DNA of 64,000 nucleotides from Microvenator marinus (lineage in GTDB: Bacteria > Myxococcota_A > Bradymonadia > Bradymonadales > Bradymonadaceae): the NCBI RefSeq assembly GCF_007993755.1, contig NZ_CP042467.1, positions 4,550,001 to 4,614,000 on the forward strand, given 5' to 3'. Shown piece by piece: positions 34,708-43,662 of the stretch. The translations under genes were made by a program, and so were the position numbers. A model generated the notes under the pieces. The model was not told the origin of the DNA. It saw only the letters and a program-made list of their open reading frames with translations, and ran no database searches. Numbering within the stretch: position 1 is the stretch's first letter; the number at the start of each line of letters is the position of its first letter.

Positions 34708-35172
34708 ATGAAGTTCAAAGTAAACGGTGAAGACCACGAAGTCGATGTCCCGGGCGATGTTCCGTTGCTCTGGGTCATTCGAGAAGAACTCAATCTCCTC
34801 GGCACAAAATTCGGGTGCGGTAAGGCGCTCTGCGGGGCGTGTACCGTAATGGTCGACGGAAAGGCGAGGCGCTCATGTGTACTGCCAGTTGGGAGCGTCG
34901 AAGGGGCCGAGATTACTACCGTAGAAGGGCTCGGCGAGGGCGGCACGCTTCATGCCGTACAGGAGGCGTGGCTTGAGGAAAATGTGGTCCAGTGTGGGTA
35001 TTGCCAACCAGGACAAATCGTACAGGCTGCCGCGCTCCTTAGCGTCAATGAGAATCCGTCGGACGCCGAGATCGATTCCGCACTCTCAGCCAATCTCTGT
35101 CGATGTGGAACATACCCGAGAATCAGAAAGGCCGTAAAACTCGCCGCGTCGAAGCTCGGAGGTCAGCCGTGA
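34708..35172 (+). CDS. iorA: molybdenum hydroxylase [2Fe-2S] subunit (IorA-like)
   Basis: A 154-residue subunit carrying both [2Fe-2S] clusters: the plant-type C-x4-C-x2-C ([12 protein letters not shown]) with its distal Cys in RSCVLP, and the four-Cys C-terminal set CGYCQPGQ and [10 protein letters not shown]. It passes electrons from the molybdenum centre. I use ATG 34708, preceded by ACGGAGC; the frame opens further upstream with no conserved residues. Its stop overlaps the GTG of the large subunit (GTGA), giving coupled synthesis. Confidence 0.95.
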   Translation: MKFKVNGEDHEVDVPGDVPLLWVIREELNLLGTKFGCGKALCGACTVMVDGKARRSCVLPVGSVEGAEITTVEGLGEGGTLHAVQEAWLEENVVQCGYCQPGQIVQAAALLSVNENPSDAEIDSALSANLCRCGTYPRIRKAVKLAASKLGGQP

Positions 35173-37349
35173 ACTTCTCGAGACGAGAATTTCTCAAGGT
35201 TAGTTTGACGGCGTCCGGTGTCTTGGTCATGGGTGTACACTTTGCCGGTTGCTCGAATGGGCGTGGGCAAATGCGCGAAGAGGCTGAATCTACGGGCGTG
35301 TTCAGGCCGAACGCGATCATCGCGATTCAACCAGATGGGTTCGTGCAGGTCGCCGTTGCGAAGACCGAAATGGGGCAGGGTGTCTTCACCTCCCATGCGA
35401 TGCTCGTGGCCGAGGAGCTCGAGGTTCCTCTCGAGATGGTGCGTTCTTATCACCCCGAGGCTGGACCCGATTATCAGACCTTTGGCGTTCAAATCACCGG
35501 CGGGTCATCCAGTCTCAAAGAGAGCTTTGTGCCTATTCGAGAGGCCGCCGCTGCCGCGCGCGAAATGCTCGTTCTTGCGGCTGCTTCGGCATGGGGCGTG
35601 CCGGCCTCGGAGTGTGAGGCCCGTGAAGGCGCCATTCACCACAAAGACAAATCGGTTCCGATAGGCGATCTGACGCGCGCCGCGTCCACACAAGAGATTC
35701 CGTCGTCTCCGCGCATCAAGACCAAGGACTTCAAGGTTATTGGGCAGGCCAAAACGCGTGTTGATGCGCTCGAGAAGGTCAAGGGTGAAGCGGTCTTCGG
35801 GATAGATGTGTCGGTACCCGGCATGTTGCGTGCCGTCGTGATCCGGCCACCCGTGATGGGCTCGACCTTGAAATCTTTCGACGCAAGTGCAGCCGAAAAG
35901 GAGACGGGCGTAGAAGCGATTTTTGAGTTTGAAAGGGGTGTGGCTGTGGTTGCCCAAAAATACTGGCAAGCAATGCGTGCCTCGCGCCTTGTGAAGGTTG
36001 AATGGAATGACGACTCAAAGCTTAAAGGCCTGAACTCCGCTGAGTTGGCCAGCGAGGCCGCTCGTGAGTCACGAAAGTCTGAGCCGGATATTCCTGCGGG
36101 CCTCAAGGTGTTTGAAGCTGAGTATGCCTCTCCTTATCTCTCTCATTCGCCCATGGAGCCCATGAACGCCGCGGCCTGGGTCAAAGGGGATTCCGCCGAG
36201 ATTTGGGCGCCCCTGCAGTGGCAGTCAGCAGCGCAGGGGGATATCGCCATGCTGCTCGGAATCGACCGAGCCAAGGTCAAAATTCACACGACCATGCTGG
36301 GCGGCGGCTTCGGCAGGCGGCTGATGATCGACTACGTGGTTGAAGCCGTGCTCGTCGCGAGGAAGCTCAAAAAGCCTGTCCACGTGATCTGGAGCCGTGA
36401 AGACGATATGCGGGGCGGATACTACCGGCCGATCAATCATACGAGGGTGGTCGGTGGGCTAGATGAATCTGGCCGCATTCAGGCGTTGCACTACCACACG
36501 CTCTCGCAGTCTCTCTTGGACTTGAGGGACTGGCTGCCTGGTATTTTGCCCGAGTGGTTGCCGAGGATTGCCCGGACGATGGCCGCGCGAGCTGCCGGAA
36601 GTCTTGTAGAGTCTGATATGCTCCCAAACGCTCTTGCTACAGAAGGGGCGAGCGAGACGGCGTATAGAATTCCTGAGCATGATGTGAAGTACACTCAGAT
36701 TCGGGTGGATGTGCCCGTGAGCTTCTGGAGAAGTGTGGGTCACTCGTTTAACGCCTTTGCGATGGAGTCGTTTATCGACGAGCTCGCAGCCGCCGCTGAC
36801 AAAGACCCCTTGGCCTTTAGATTGGAGCATTTGCCTCAAGGCTCGAGGGAGCGAAATGTTCTGGAAAAGGCTGCGGAACTCGCGGATTTCTCAGGCCCAC
36901 GCGATTCCGGATGGGGCAAAGGCATTGCGGTCCATAAGTCTTTCGATACCTACTGTGCCGAAGTCGTAGAAGCTCGTGTAACCAATGGCGCAATCGAGGT
37001 GAGGCGCGTCTGGTGTGTGGTCGATTGTGGCATCGTGGTTAATCCAGATATCGTGAGGCAGCAGATGGAGAGCTGTATCATTCAGGGAATCTCGGCTGCT
37101 ATTCATCAAGAAATCACATTTGAAAATGGACATGTGATTCAAGGTAATTTTGATGATTACAAATTTATTAGATTGCATGAAACACCCGAGATATTTGTAG
37201 ATATTGTAGAGAGTAACGAAGCGCCCACGGGTGTTGGGGAGCCGGGTCTTCCTCCGGTGGCTCCAGCCCTAGCTGGGGCGATTTTTGAAGTCACTGGTCA
37301 ACGACTAAGAAGGATGCCGTTTTTGCAAGCACTTAAGGACACCAAATGA
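35169..37349 (+). CDS. iorB: molybdopterin-binding subunit, IorB-like isoquinoline/aldehyde oxidoreductase
   Basis: A 726-residue large subunit. The GTG start gives [20 protein letters not shown], a twin-arginine signal, so the folded enzyme is exported with its cofactor. Family marks include [52 protein letters not shown] and the end [19 protein letters not shown] with the catalytic Glu. It belongs to the xanthine oxidase family, isoquinoline 1-oxidoreductase branch; the actual substrate cannot be read. It forms a complex with the Fe-S subunit, and the cytochrome encoded next probably takes its electrons. A stretch at about 37095-37215 is clearly more AT-rich than the rest. Confidence 0.94.
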   Translation: MNFSRREFLKVSLTASGVLVMGVHFAGCSNGRGQMREEAESTGVFRPNAIIAIQPDGFVQVAVAKTEMGQGVFTSHAMLVAEELEVPLEMVRSYHPEAGPDYQTFGVQITGGSSSLKESFVPIREAAAAAREMLVLAAASAWGVPASECEAREGAIHHKDKSVPIGDLTRAASTQEIPSSPRIKTKDFKVIGQAKTRVDALEKVKGEAVFGIDVSVPGMLRAVVIRPPVMGSTLKSFDASAAEKETGVEAIFEFERGVAVVAQKYWQAMRASRLVKVEWNDDSKLKGLNSAELASEAARESRKSEPDIPAGLKVFEAEYASPYLSHSPMEPMNAAAWVKGDSAEIWAPLQWQSAAQGDIAMLLGIDRAKVKIHTTMLGGGFGRRLMIDYVVEAVLVARKLKKPVHVIWSREDDMRGGYYRPINHTRVVGGLDESGRIQALHYHTLSQSLLDLRDWLPGILPEWLPRIARTMAARAAGSLVESDMLPNALATEGASETAYRIPEHDVKYTQIRVDVPVSFWRSVGHSFNAFAMESFIDELAAAADKDPLAFRLEHLPQGSRERNVLEKAAELADFSGPRDSGWGKGIAVHKSFDTYCAEVVEARVTNGAIEVRRVWCVVDCGIVVNPDIVRQQMESCIIQGISAAIHQEITFENGHVIQGNFDDYKFIRLHETPEIFVDIVESNEAPTGVGEPGLPPVAPALAGAIFEVTGQRLRRMPFLQALKDTK

Positions 37350-37981
37350 AGACAGTTACTCGCCAGGTTCTGCTGGGGTTTTTTGGGGTCCTCGGGCTCG
37401 GCACGGCTGTCCTCGGGGTTGTGTCGGTTTCGGGTGCAGAGGAACCCACGAAAGTTGAGCGAGAGCCGAGAACGCCTCGCACGGGCATCGGAGCTGAGCA
37501 GTCTAAAGAAGCCTGGGGCACGGTCTACGAGGTCCTCGTGTCTCCGAGGTGTATGAACTGTCATCCTGTCGGGGAAGAACCTTTACAAACGGATCAGTCC
37601 ATCCCGCACGCCATGAATATCTCGCGCCAAAGCCAGGCCAACGGCCTCGAATGCGCAACCTGCCATCAGCCCTTCAACACCGAAGTCTACGGCGCCCCCG
37701 GTGAAGCTGGCCCTCCGGGCGCTCCGCATTGGCAGCTCCCACCCAAAGACATGCCGATGGTCTTTCAAGACAGAACACCCACTGAACTCTGCGAGCAGCT
37801 CAAGCGCCCCGCGGATAACGGCAACAAGTCCCTGGAAGAGTTGGTGGAACACGTCACCTTTGATGCGCTGGTGCTCTGGGGGTGGAATCCTGGCGGCAAT
37901 AGGACGAAGCCCCCGCACTCACACGAGGATTTTGTCGAGGCATTTGAGATTTGGGTGGATGGTGGAGCTCATTGCCCTTAA
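37346..37981 (+). CDS. diheme c-type cytochrome of the molybdoenzyme operon
   Basis: A 211-residue protein with an N-terminal signal or anchor helix and two heme-binding CxxCH motifs, CMNCH and CATCH. It is encoded with a 4-base overlap after the IorB-like subunit, so it is the likely electron acceptor of that enzyme in the periplasm. The layout agrees with the cytochrome seen beside several IorAB-type oxidoreductases. The Pro-rich GAPGEAGPPGAPHWQLPP segment follows the second heme. Confidence 0.9.
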   Translation: MKTVTRQVLLGFFGVLGLGTAVLGVVSVSGAEEPTKVEREPRTPRTGIGAEQSKEAWGTVYEVLVSPRCMNCHPVGEEPLQTDQSIPHAMNISRQSQANGLECATCHQPFNTEVYGAPGEAGPPGAPHWQLPPKDMPMVFQDRTPTELCEQLKRPADNGNKSLEELVEHVTFDALVLWGWNPGGNRTKPPHSHEDFVEAFEIWVDGGAHCP

Positions 37982-38065
37982 GTGTTCTGGGCCTTTCTTT
38001 GACAATTCTCTTTAAATTTGGGCGGATTTCTTTTATGCCACTCACATCCCGAGCGGAGAGAGCCC

Positions 38066-39004
38066 ATGATGAAATTCTTAACTGCCGCACTCTACAAATT
38101 CGTTTCACTCCCGGATTTTGAGGATTTGCAGGCGCCGCTTCAGAAAGTCTGTGACGAGCACGACATCCGCGGCATGCTCCTCCTCGCCAAAGAGGGGATC
38201 AACGGCACCATCGCTGGCGCTCCGGACGATGTGTACGCCGTTTTGGACTTCATCAAGTCGGACCCGCGTATGGCGGACCTCGTCCACAAGGAGTCGTTCG
38301 CCACCAAGGCCCCATTCTACCGAATGAAGGTCAAGCTCAAGAAAGAAATCGTGACCATGGGCGTGGACTTCATCGACCCAAACACCATGGCAGGAAAGTA
38401 CGTAAAGCCCAAAGACTGGAACGCACTCATCACCGACCCAGACGTCGTCGTGGTAGATACTCGAAACGATTACGAGGTCCGAGTTGGCACGTTCAAGGGG
38501 GCTATCAACCCTGAGACTCAGAGCTTTCGCGAACTGCCTGAATGGGTTGAGAATGCCGATATCCTTCGTGAGAAGAAGAAAGTCGCCATGTTTTGCACCG
38601 GAGGAATCCGTTGTGAAAAGTCCACGGCATACCTGAAATCTCAAGGCTTCGACGAGGTCTATCACCTCGAAGGCGGCATCCTGAAGTACCTCGAAGAGAT
38701 ACCGGAAGAAGAGAGTCTCTGGGAAGGCGATTGTTTTGTGTTCGACGAGCGCGTCACGGTCAAGCACGGCCTGGAGCCCGGCGAGTACGAACTCTGTAGA
38801 GCGTGTAGAAACCCTGTCTCGCCCGAAGATAAGACCTCAGAGCATTGGGAAGAAGGCGTTTCCTGTCCCTGGTGTATTAACGAGAAGACCGACGAGGAGC
38901 GTGAACGATTCCGAGAACGGCAGCGCCAGATTCGGCTCGCAAGGCAGCGCGGCGAATGCCACGTCGGAAAACGCTACGTACCCCGCAAACGCCAGAAGGC
39001 TTAG
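38066..39004 (+). CDS. trhO: tRNA uridine 5-oxyacetic-acid/5-hydroxylation protein TrhO (rhodanese-like)
   Basis: A 312-residue YceA/TrhO protein. It has the N-terminal acylphosphatase-like part ([14 protein letters not shown], conserved), the rhodanese domain with [16 protein letters not shown] and active loop CTGGIRC, and a C-terminal Cys-rich segment with CRACRNPV and CPWC. TrhO hydroxylates wobble uridine 34 of some tRNAs in an O2-dependent way. GGAGAG lies 5 bases before ATG 38066 and 8 before ATG 38069, so either may be used. The stop overlaps the convergent methyltransferase stop. Confidence 0.95.
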   Translation: MMKFLTAALYKFVSLPDFEDLQAPLQKVCDEHDIRGMLLLAKEGINGTIAGAPDDVYAVLDFIKSDPRMADLVHKESFATKAPFYRMKVKLKKEIVTMGVDFIDPNTMAGKYVKPKDWNALITDPDVVVVDTRNDYEVRVGTFKGAINPETQSFRELPEWVENADILREKKKVAMFCTGGIRCEKSTAYLKSQGFDEVYHLEGGILKYLEEIPEEESLWEGDCFVFDERVTVKHGLEPGEYELCRACRNPVSPEDKTSEHWEEGVSCPWCINEKTDEERERFRERQRQIRLARQRGECHVGKRYVPRKRQKA

Positions 39005-39714
39005 CGCTCAGGTTTGGTCGCAATCACCAGCCTCGCCCGCGCGTAGTCACCTTTTTCGAACGGAGTCTCAACCTTGACTTCGAAGCCTCGCTTCCAAAGA
39101 AGCTCACTCGCTCTCTCAAGAGTAAAGGTCAGATAGAACATGATGAAGGGAGGCTGCACGAGGATATTTCGCACGTGCATGGCCGCGTTAAAACCGCGCG
39201 CGGCCCAGTACACGGGCTCAGTCGCTGAAGGCATGGGAGTGGTCCAGAAAAGGAAGCGCCCGCCCGGCCTCAACGCCTTCCAGATCAAGTCCACAAATTG
39301 GGGTTGCTCCGGCTCTAGGATGTGGCCAAAGGCCCCCGACGTGACCACCGCATCAAATTGTTCGTTGAAGCGCATATCAAAGAGGTTCATGACCTGAAAT
39401 TTGGCGTCGACTCCCTCGTCTTTGGCCAAGCGCTTGGCTTCTGCAATCATACCCTCGGAAATGTCGATGCCGAGCGCCGAATGTTCGACTTTGGGCGCGA
39501 GAGCCCGCGCCAGGGCGCCCGTGCCACACGCGAGGTCCAGCACATCGTCCATGGGTTTGTTAGCGGCTACCTCGGCGAGCTTTTGAACGAGTTCATCCGG
39601 AGTTCTAAACGGCGTGTACTCGAACTTGGGCGCGAGCATGTCGTAGCCTTCGGTCGTTGAAGAAAGCGCCTGTCTTGCGAGTTCAAGAAATGTAGGACCT
39701 TTGGGGTGAAACAT
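39001..39714 (-). CDS. class I SAM-dependent methyltransferase
   Basis: A 237-residue methyltransferase. Motif I is [15 protein letters not shown] and the following acidic loop is [10 protein letters not shown]; motif IV is [13 protein letters not shown]. The core has UbiE/Methyltransf_25 character. Substrate unknown. It lies 9 bases downstream of the GGDEF gene on the same strand. Confidence 0.88.
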   Translation of the reverse strand: MFHPKGPTFLELARQALSSTTEGYDMLAPKFEYTPFRTPDELVQKLAEVAANKPMDDVLDLACGTGALARALAPKVEHSALGIDISEGMIAEAKRLAKDEGVDAKFQVMNLFDMRFNEQFDAVVTSGAFGHILEPEQPQFVDLIWKALRPGGRFLFWTTPMPSATEPVYWAARGFNAAMHVRNILVQPPFIMFYLTFTLERASELLWKRGFEVKVETPFEKGDYARARLVIATKPER

Positions 39715-39723
39715 GGCGTTCCT

Positions 39724-40620
39724 CTAGATATGGCGGACCGAAATCTGCCCCTTTCCGCTTGTCTTAGCGATGTACATGGCTTCGTCGGCGAGCTGAACGA
39801 GTGAGTCCGGATTATCCGGAATGTTTTCTATCGCGAGTATACCGACACTCGCGCCCAATGGGATACCCGCTACTTCATCTTTGAGGCTTAGGATGTGACG
39901 GACAATTCGTTCGCCGATCTCTTGAACCTTCTCGGGTGCCGCATCCACAAAGACGATCGCGAATTCGTCTCCGCCAAGTCTCGCCACCACATCGACCTGT
40001 CTCACGCTTTGCTTGAGCTTGCGCGCGACTTCAATGAGCACCTTGTCCCCACCACTATGTCCTAGCTTGTCATTGACCATTTTGAAGTTGTCGAGGTCGA
40101 TATAAGCAAGGCAGAGCGCGGCTTTGTTGCGTTTGTGTCGAGCCGCCTCGTAGGTCAATCTCTCGTGAAACATCCTGGAGTTTGCGAGCTTTGTCAGCGG
40201 ATCTTGCCTCGCCAACGCTTCGTTTTCTTTTGCGAGGACCGAGAGTTGCCGGTTCGCGCGCGCGAGACCATCTCGGACGGCTTTCATCTCGGAGACCGCG
40301 GCGGCGATGAACCCAAAGATAATGAAGCGGCTAATCCCGTTCCAGAGAAAGACTCCGATGTGGTGGTCAGAGTTCCAAGGCGTTTCACCCACCAACCATG
40401 CGACGATCGCAAAGACCGCACTCGCCCATGCCTCCGTCTTGCCGAATCGCCATGCACCCACGACAATGAAGAAAATGTAGAACAACGAAAAGCTCACCTC
40501 GGGGCCAGCTAGCTGGTCCAACCAACCAAAGAACGCAAAGGCCAACGCTAGGAAGAGTGTGTGGCGAACGCGCAAAGGGTTGGTGCGTTGCATCGAGTGG
40601 GTTTGATTTAAATCGTGCAT
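39724..40620 (-). CDS. membrane-bound diguanylate cyclase (GGDEF)
   Basis: A 298-residue protein with about four membrane helices in residues 20-115, a short coiled-coil (KAVRDGLARANRQLSVLAKENEAL) and a GGDEF domain with motif ARLGGDEFAIVF. The catalytic motif is intact, so it should make cyclic-di-GMP. The inhibitory I-site RxxD is present as RQVD five residues before GGDEF, so product feedback is likely. Another Met (MQRT) lies 9 codons in. It is divergent from trkA and shares the strand with a methyltransferase gene. Confidence 0.92.
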   Translation of the reverse strand: MHDLNQTHSMQRTNPLRVRHTLFLALAFAFFGWLDQLAGPEVSFSLFYIFFIVVGAWRFGKTEAWASAVFAIVAWLVGETPWNSDHHIGVFLWNGISRFIIFGFIAAAVSEMKAVRDGLARANRQLSVLAKENEALARQDPLTKLANSRMFHERLTYEAARHKRNKAALCLAYIDLDNFKMVNDKLGHSGGDKVLIEVARKLKQSVRQVDVVARLGGDEFAIVFVDAAPEKVQEIGERIVRHILSLKDEVAGIPLGASVGILAIENIPDNPDSLVQLADEAMYIAKTSGKGQISVRHI

Positions 40621-40732
40621 CTTCAGTGGAAATTCTTTTCAGCCAGCCTAGCACCGAATCAAAGATTCGCGAAGTCCTTGACGCCCCAAGGATGCAGGAG
40701 CATGAAGGACATGCACGAAGCTGAGAGTCAGT

Positions 40733-42139
40733 ATGCGTACGATGAAGATTGTTGTAGTTGGGGCCGGCCAGGTTGGCCGCTCCGTTGCGAGCGAACTGGC
40801 AAAGGTTCACGACTTGGTGGTGATCGATTCGGAGGCCGAACGCCTCGAGGATCTTCGGCATTCAGTGGACGTCATGACCATCGAAGGTGATGGCGCCGAC
40901 CTCGAAATCCTTAAAGAAGCTGGCGTCCCTGAGGCCGATATTATCATCGCCAGCACCGACGACGACCGCGTCAACATCTTGGTCTGCGGCATCGCGAGAA
41001 TGCTCTCCGAGGAGTTGTTCACCATTTGTAGGGTCGCTGACACAGCCTACCTGCGTTCCTGGGAACACACGCGAAAGGCCTTTCAAGTAGACCTCATGGT
41101 GGGAAGTAATTTCCTGACGGCCCAGAGTATCGATAACGTGCTCTCCGAGGAGCTCGCCCGCGACGTGGCCTATTTTGATAATGGGCGAATTGAGATGGCC
41201 GAGTACGTCATTCCTGAGGATTGCGAGCTGGCCGCCAAACAAATCAAAGATACCAAGATCCCCGAAGGTGTCAGGCTCGCCGCGGTTTTCGACGGGCAAA
41301 AGATGGAGGTGGCGACTGGAGCGACGTGGATGCGCGCGGGTAACCGAGTCCTCGTTATCGGTGAGTCCGAGGAGGTTGCTGGATTTGGCAATCGGTTGGC
41401 GAGGAGTCAAGATTCCAAGCTTGGCAAAGATCCCAGTAAGAACCGAGTCAAACGCTGGCTCAAACGTAAACAAAAAGACAACCTGAACGTCTTTATCCTC
41501 GGGGGAGGGGAGGTCGGTCTTCAGACGGCGACGCTCCTGGAGAAGCGTGGGCTAAGTCCAAAATTGGTGGAGTCTGACGCTAAGCGGGCCGAGCTTCTGG
41601 CACGAGCACTGCCAAAGTCGTTTGTGCTCAACGACGACATCAAGAATCCCGGCTTCATTCGTACCGAAGGTTTATCCCGCGCGGATCTGGTCATCGTTTG
41701 TCTATCAACCGATGAACTCAACCTATTCGCCTCGGTTTTGGCCTTGGATGTTGGCGCCAAAAAGGTGGTCTCGGTCATTCATAGCATCGAATTTCAACCC
41801 CTCTTCGATCGTAGCGGCGTGGAGCTGACCTTCAACCCGCGGACCGAAGTCATCAAGGAAATCATTCGGCACACGCGCGGCAAACGTCTAGATAAGATAG
41901 CGTTTGTGGAAGGCCATAAAGGCGAGGTGATTCAGATTACGCTAGACGAAAACTCGGCGCTGGTTGGTAAACCACTCCAAGAGGCTACCCAAGACCTTCC
42001 TGGCAAGTTGGTGATCGGTGCGGCTTCGAGGAACGATGTCGTCATTATCCCGAACGGTAAAACGGTGCTCGAGCCGGGCGACCGACTTGTTGTCTTCCTC
42101 GACACCACCGACGTAGCCGCCATGATGGAGGCTCTCTGA
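40733..42139 (+). CDS. trkA: Trk potassium uptake peripheral protein TrkA
   Basis: A 468-residue protein with two full RCK repeats. Each has a Rossmann nucleotide site (VVGAGQVGRSVASEL near the start, LGGGEVGLQTATLLE after the middle) and a TrkA-C domain. It binds NAD(H) or ATP/ADP and gates the TrkH pore. The stop shares one base with the trkH ATG (TGATG). I keep ATG 40733, which has GAGAG upstream; ATG 40742 is also reasonable and starts directly on the MKIVVVGAG strand. Confidence 0.95.
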   Translation: MRTMKIVVVGAGQVGRSVASELAKVHDLVVIDSEAERLEDLRHSVDVMTIEGDGADLEILKEAGVPEADIIIASTDDDRVNILVCGIARMLSEELFTICRVADTAYLRSWEHTRKAFQVDLMVGSNFLTAQSIDNVLSEELARDVAYFDNGRIEMAEYVIPEDCELAAKQIKDTKIPEGVRLAAVFDGQKMEVATGATWMRAGNRVLVIGESEEVAGFGNRLARSQDSKLGKDPSKNRVKRWLKRKQKDNLNVFILGGGEVGLQTATLLEKRGLSPKLVESDAKRAELLARALPKSFVLNDDIKNPGFIRTEGLSRADLVIVCLSTDELNLFASVLALDVGAKKVVSVIHSIEFQPLFDRSGVELTFNPRTEVIKEIIRHTRGKRLDKIAFVEGHKGEVIQITLDENSALVGKPLQEATQDLPGKLVIGAASRNDVVIIPNGKTVLEPGDRLVVFLDTTDVAAMMEAL

Positions 42140-43629
42140 TGCGCCGGCTGAAAAACGTGCTCGGGCTCCTTGGGACCATCATCAAATGGTTCGGTGTCCT
42201 CTACATCATCCCTTTGCTCTTTGCGCTTTTTTACGGCGCCGGTGCTACGGCATTCATCGTGCCGATGTTTATCTGTTTGGCGTTGGGATGGGCCCTCGAG
42301 AAGGTGTTTCCCGGGAGTGATTTGGAAGTGGCCGACGGGTTTCTTCTGGTCATCCTTACGTGGTTCGGAGTCTCATGGCTTGGGGCCTTGCCCTATATCA
42401 TCCACGGGGTGGGAAACCTCTCGGAGCCCATCAACGCTTTCTTTGAATCGGCGAGCGGTTTCACGTGTACGGGCTCCACGATCATGGACGAGATTTCGGT
42501 AGAAAAGTACTCGCACGCCATCATGATTTGGCGTCAGATGACGCAGTGGATCGGCGGGATGGGTATCTTGGTTCTAGCGGTGGCCGTTTTGCCCAGACTT
42601 TCAGTGGGCGGCGTGCAATTCCTAGACAACGAGGTCCCAGGCCCCAAGATGGACCGCCTGACCCCGCACATGGCCGAGACCGCGCGGCGCCTCTGGGTGC
42701 TTTATATCGGGCTGAGTGTGGTCCTGTTTCTGATCTTGCTGGTCATCGGCCTTGCGGGCTTAGACCCCGTCATGACGCCCTACCAGGCCTTTGCCCATGC
42801 GCTCACGACCATTCCCTCGGGCGGGTTTTCGCCGCTCGGCCGAAGTGCTGAGGCACTCGCCCCTATCGTGCAATGGATCTTGGTGCCTTTCATGCTCATC
42901 GCTGCCGTGAACTTCACGCTGCTCTGGTTTGCGCTTTTCAAAGGTCCGCGGGTCTTCTGGAGGGATACAGAGTTCAAGGTCTTCATGGCAATCTCGATGG
43001 GGGCAGGAACGCTCTTGGGCGCACTCCTCCTGGGCGCTGACCAGTACCCCACTGCGGAAGAGAACTTTCGGCACGGCTTTTTTCAGATGGCCACCTTCAT
43101 CAGTACAACCGGATTTGCGAGCACGGACTTCGCTGAGTGGAAAGGCGACTCTCACGCTATTCTACTGCTCTTGATGCCAATCGCCGGTTGTGTGGGGAGT
43201 ACCTCGGGCGGCCCAAAGGTCTTGCGTTGGATCATCGCGTTTAAGGTGATCGTACGTGAACTCGTGCAGCAGATTCATCCTTCGGCCGTGCGGCCTTTGC
43301 GGGTGGGTGAGCGTGTCTTGCACGAAGATGTGGTCAAGGGTGCCATGATCTTCCTCGTGACGTACTTGATTCTCTTCGTGGTGTCGGTCGGAGTCTTGGC
43401 CGTGGATTTGCGCATCGCGGGCATCGACTTGCCTATCGAAGATATTGCTTCTGCTGTGACTGCGACGCTTGGCAATATCGGTCCAGGCTATGGCGCGGTC
43501 GGGCCGATGGCTGGTTTCGGCTTCTTTCCGGTCTTTTCGAAGATTTGGATGTGTGTGTTGATGATCGCGGGAAGACTTGAGGTTATGACCTTGTTGGTGC
43601 TTCTAAGCCCTTGGTATTGGCGCGACTAA
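42139..43629 (+). CDS. trkH: Trk potassium transporter membrane subunit TrkH
   Basis: A 496-residue integral membrane protein with about ten helices. The four selectivity loops are recognisable: FFESASGFTCTGST, ALTTIPSGGFSPLG, ATFISTTGFASTDF and ATLGNIGPGYGAVG. WRQMTQWIGGMGILVLAVAVLP is conserved in TrkH/KtrB. It works with the overlapping trkA product to take up K+. Two potassium-handling systems thus occur in this window (the other being the Kef-type antiporter). Confidence 0.96.
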   Translation: MRRLKNVLGLLGTIIKWFGVLYIIPLLFALFYGAGATAFIVPMFICLALGWALEKVFPGSDLEVADGFLLVILTWFGVSWLGALPYIIHGVGNLSEPINAFFESASGFTCTGSTIMDEISVEKYSHAIMIWRQMTQWIGGMGILVLAVAVLPRLSVGGVQFLDNEVPGPKMDRLTPHMAETARRLWVLYIGLSVVLFLILLVIGLAGLDPVMTPYQAFAHALTTIPSGGFSPLGRSAEALAPIVQWILVPFMLIAAVNFTLLWFALFKGPRVFWRDTEFKVFMAISMGAGTLLGALLLGADQYPTAEENFRHGFFQMATFISTTGFASTDFAEWKGDSHAILLLLMPIAGCVGSTSGGPKVLRWIIAFKVIVRELVQQIHPSAVRPLRVGERVLHEDVVKGAMIFLVTYLILFVVSVGVLAVDLRIAGIDLPIEDIASAVTATLGNIGPGYGAVGPMAGFGFFPVFSKIWMCVLMIAGRLEVMTLLVLLSPWYWRD

Positions 43630-43662
43630 TTTCTCAAGAACAAAGACCACGAGACTTTGAAC

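Noticed and set aside
40615-40890. Plus-strand frame across the GGDEF-trkA gap
   Set aside because: It runs into trkA out of frame and shows no motif; the 112-base gap is better read as a divergent promoter region.
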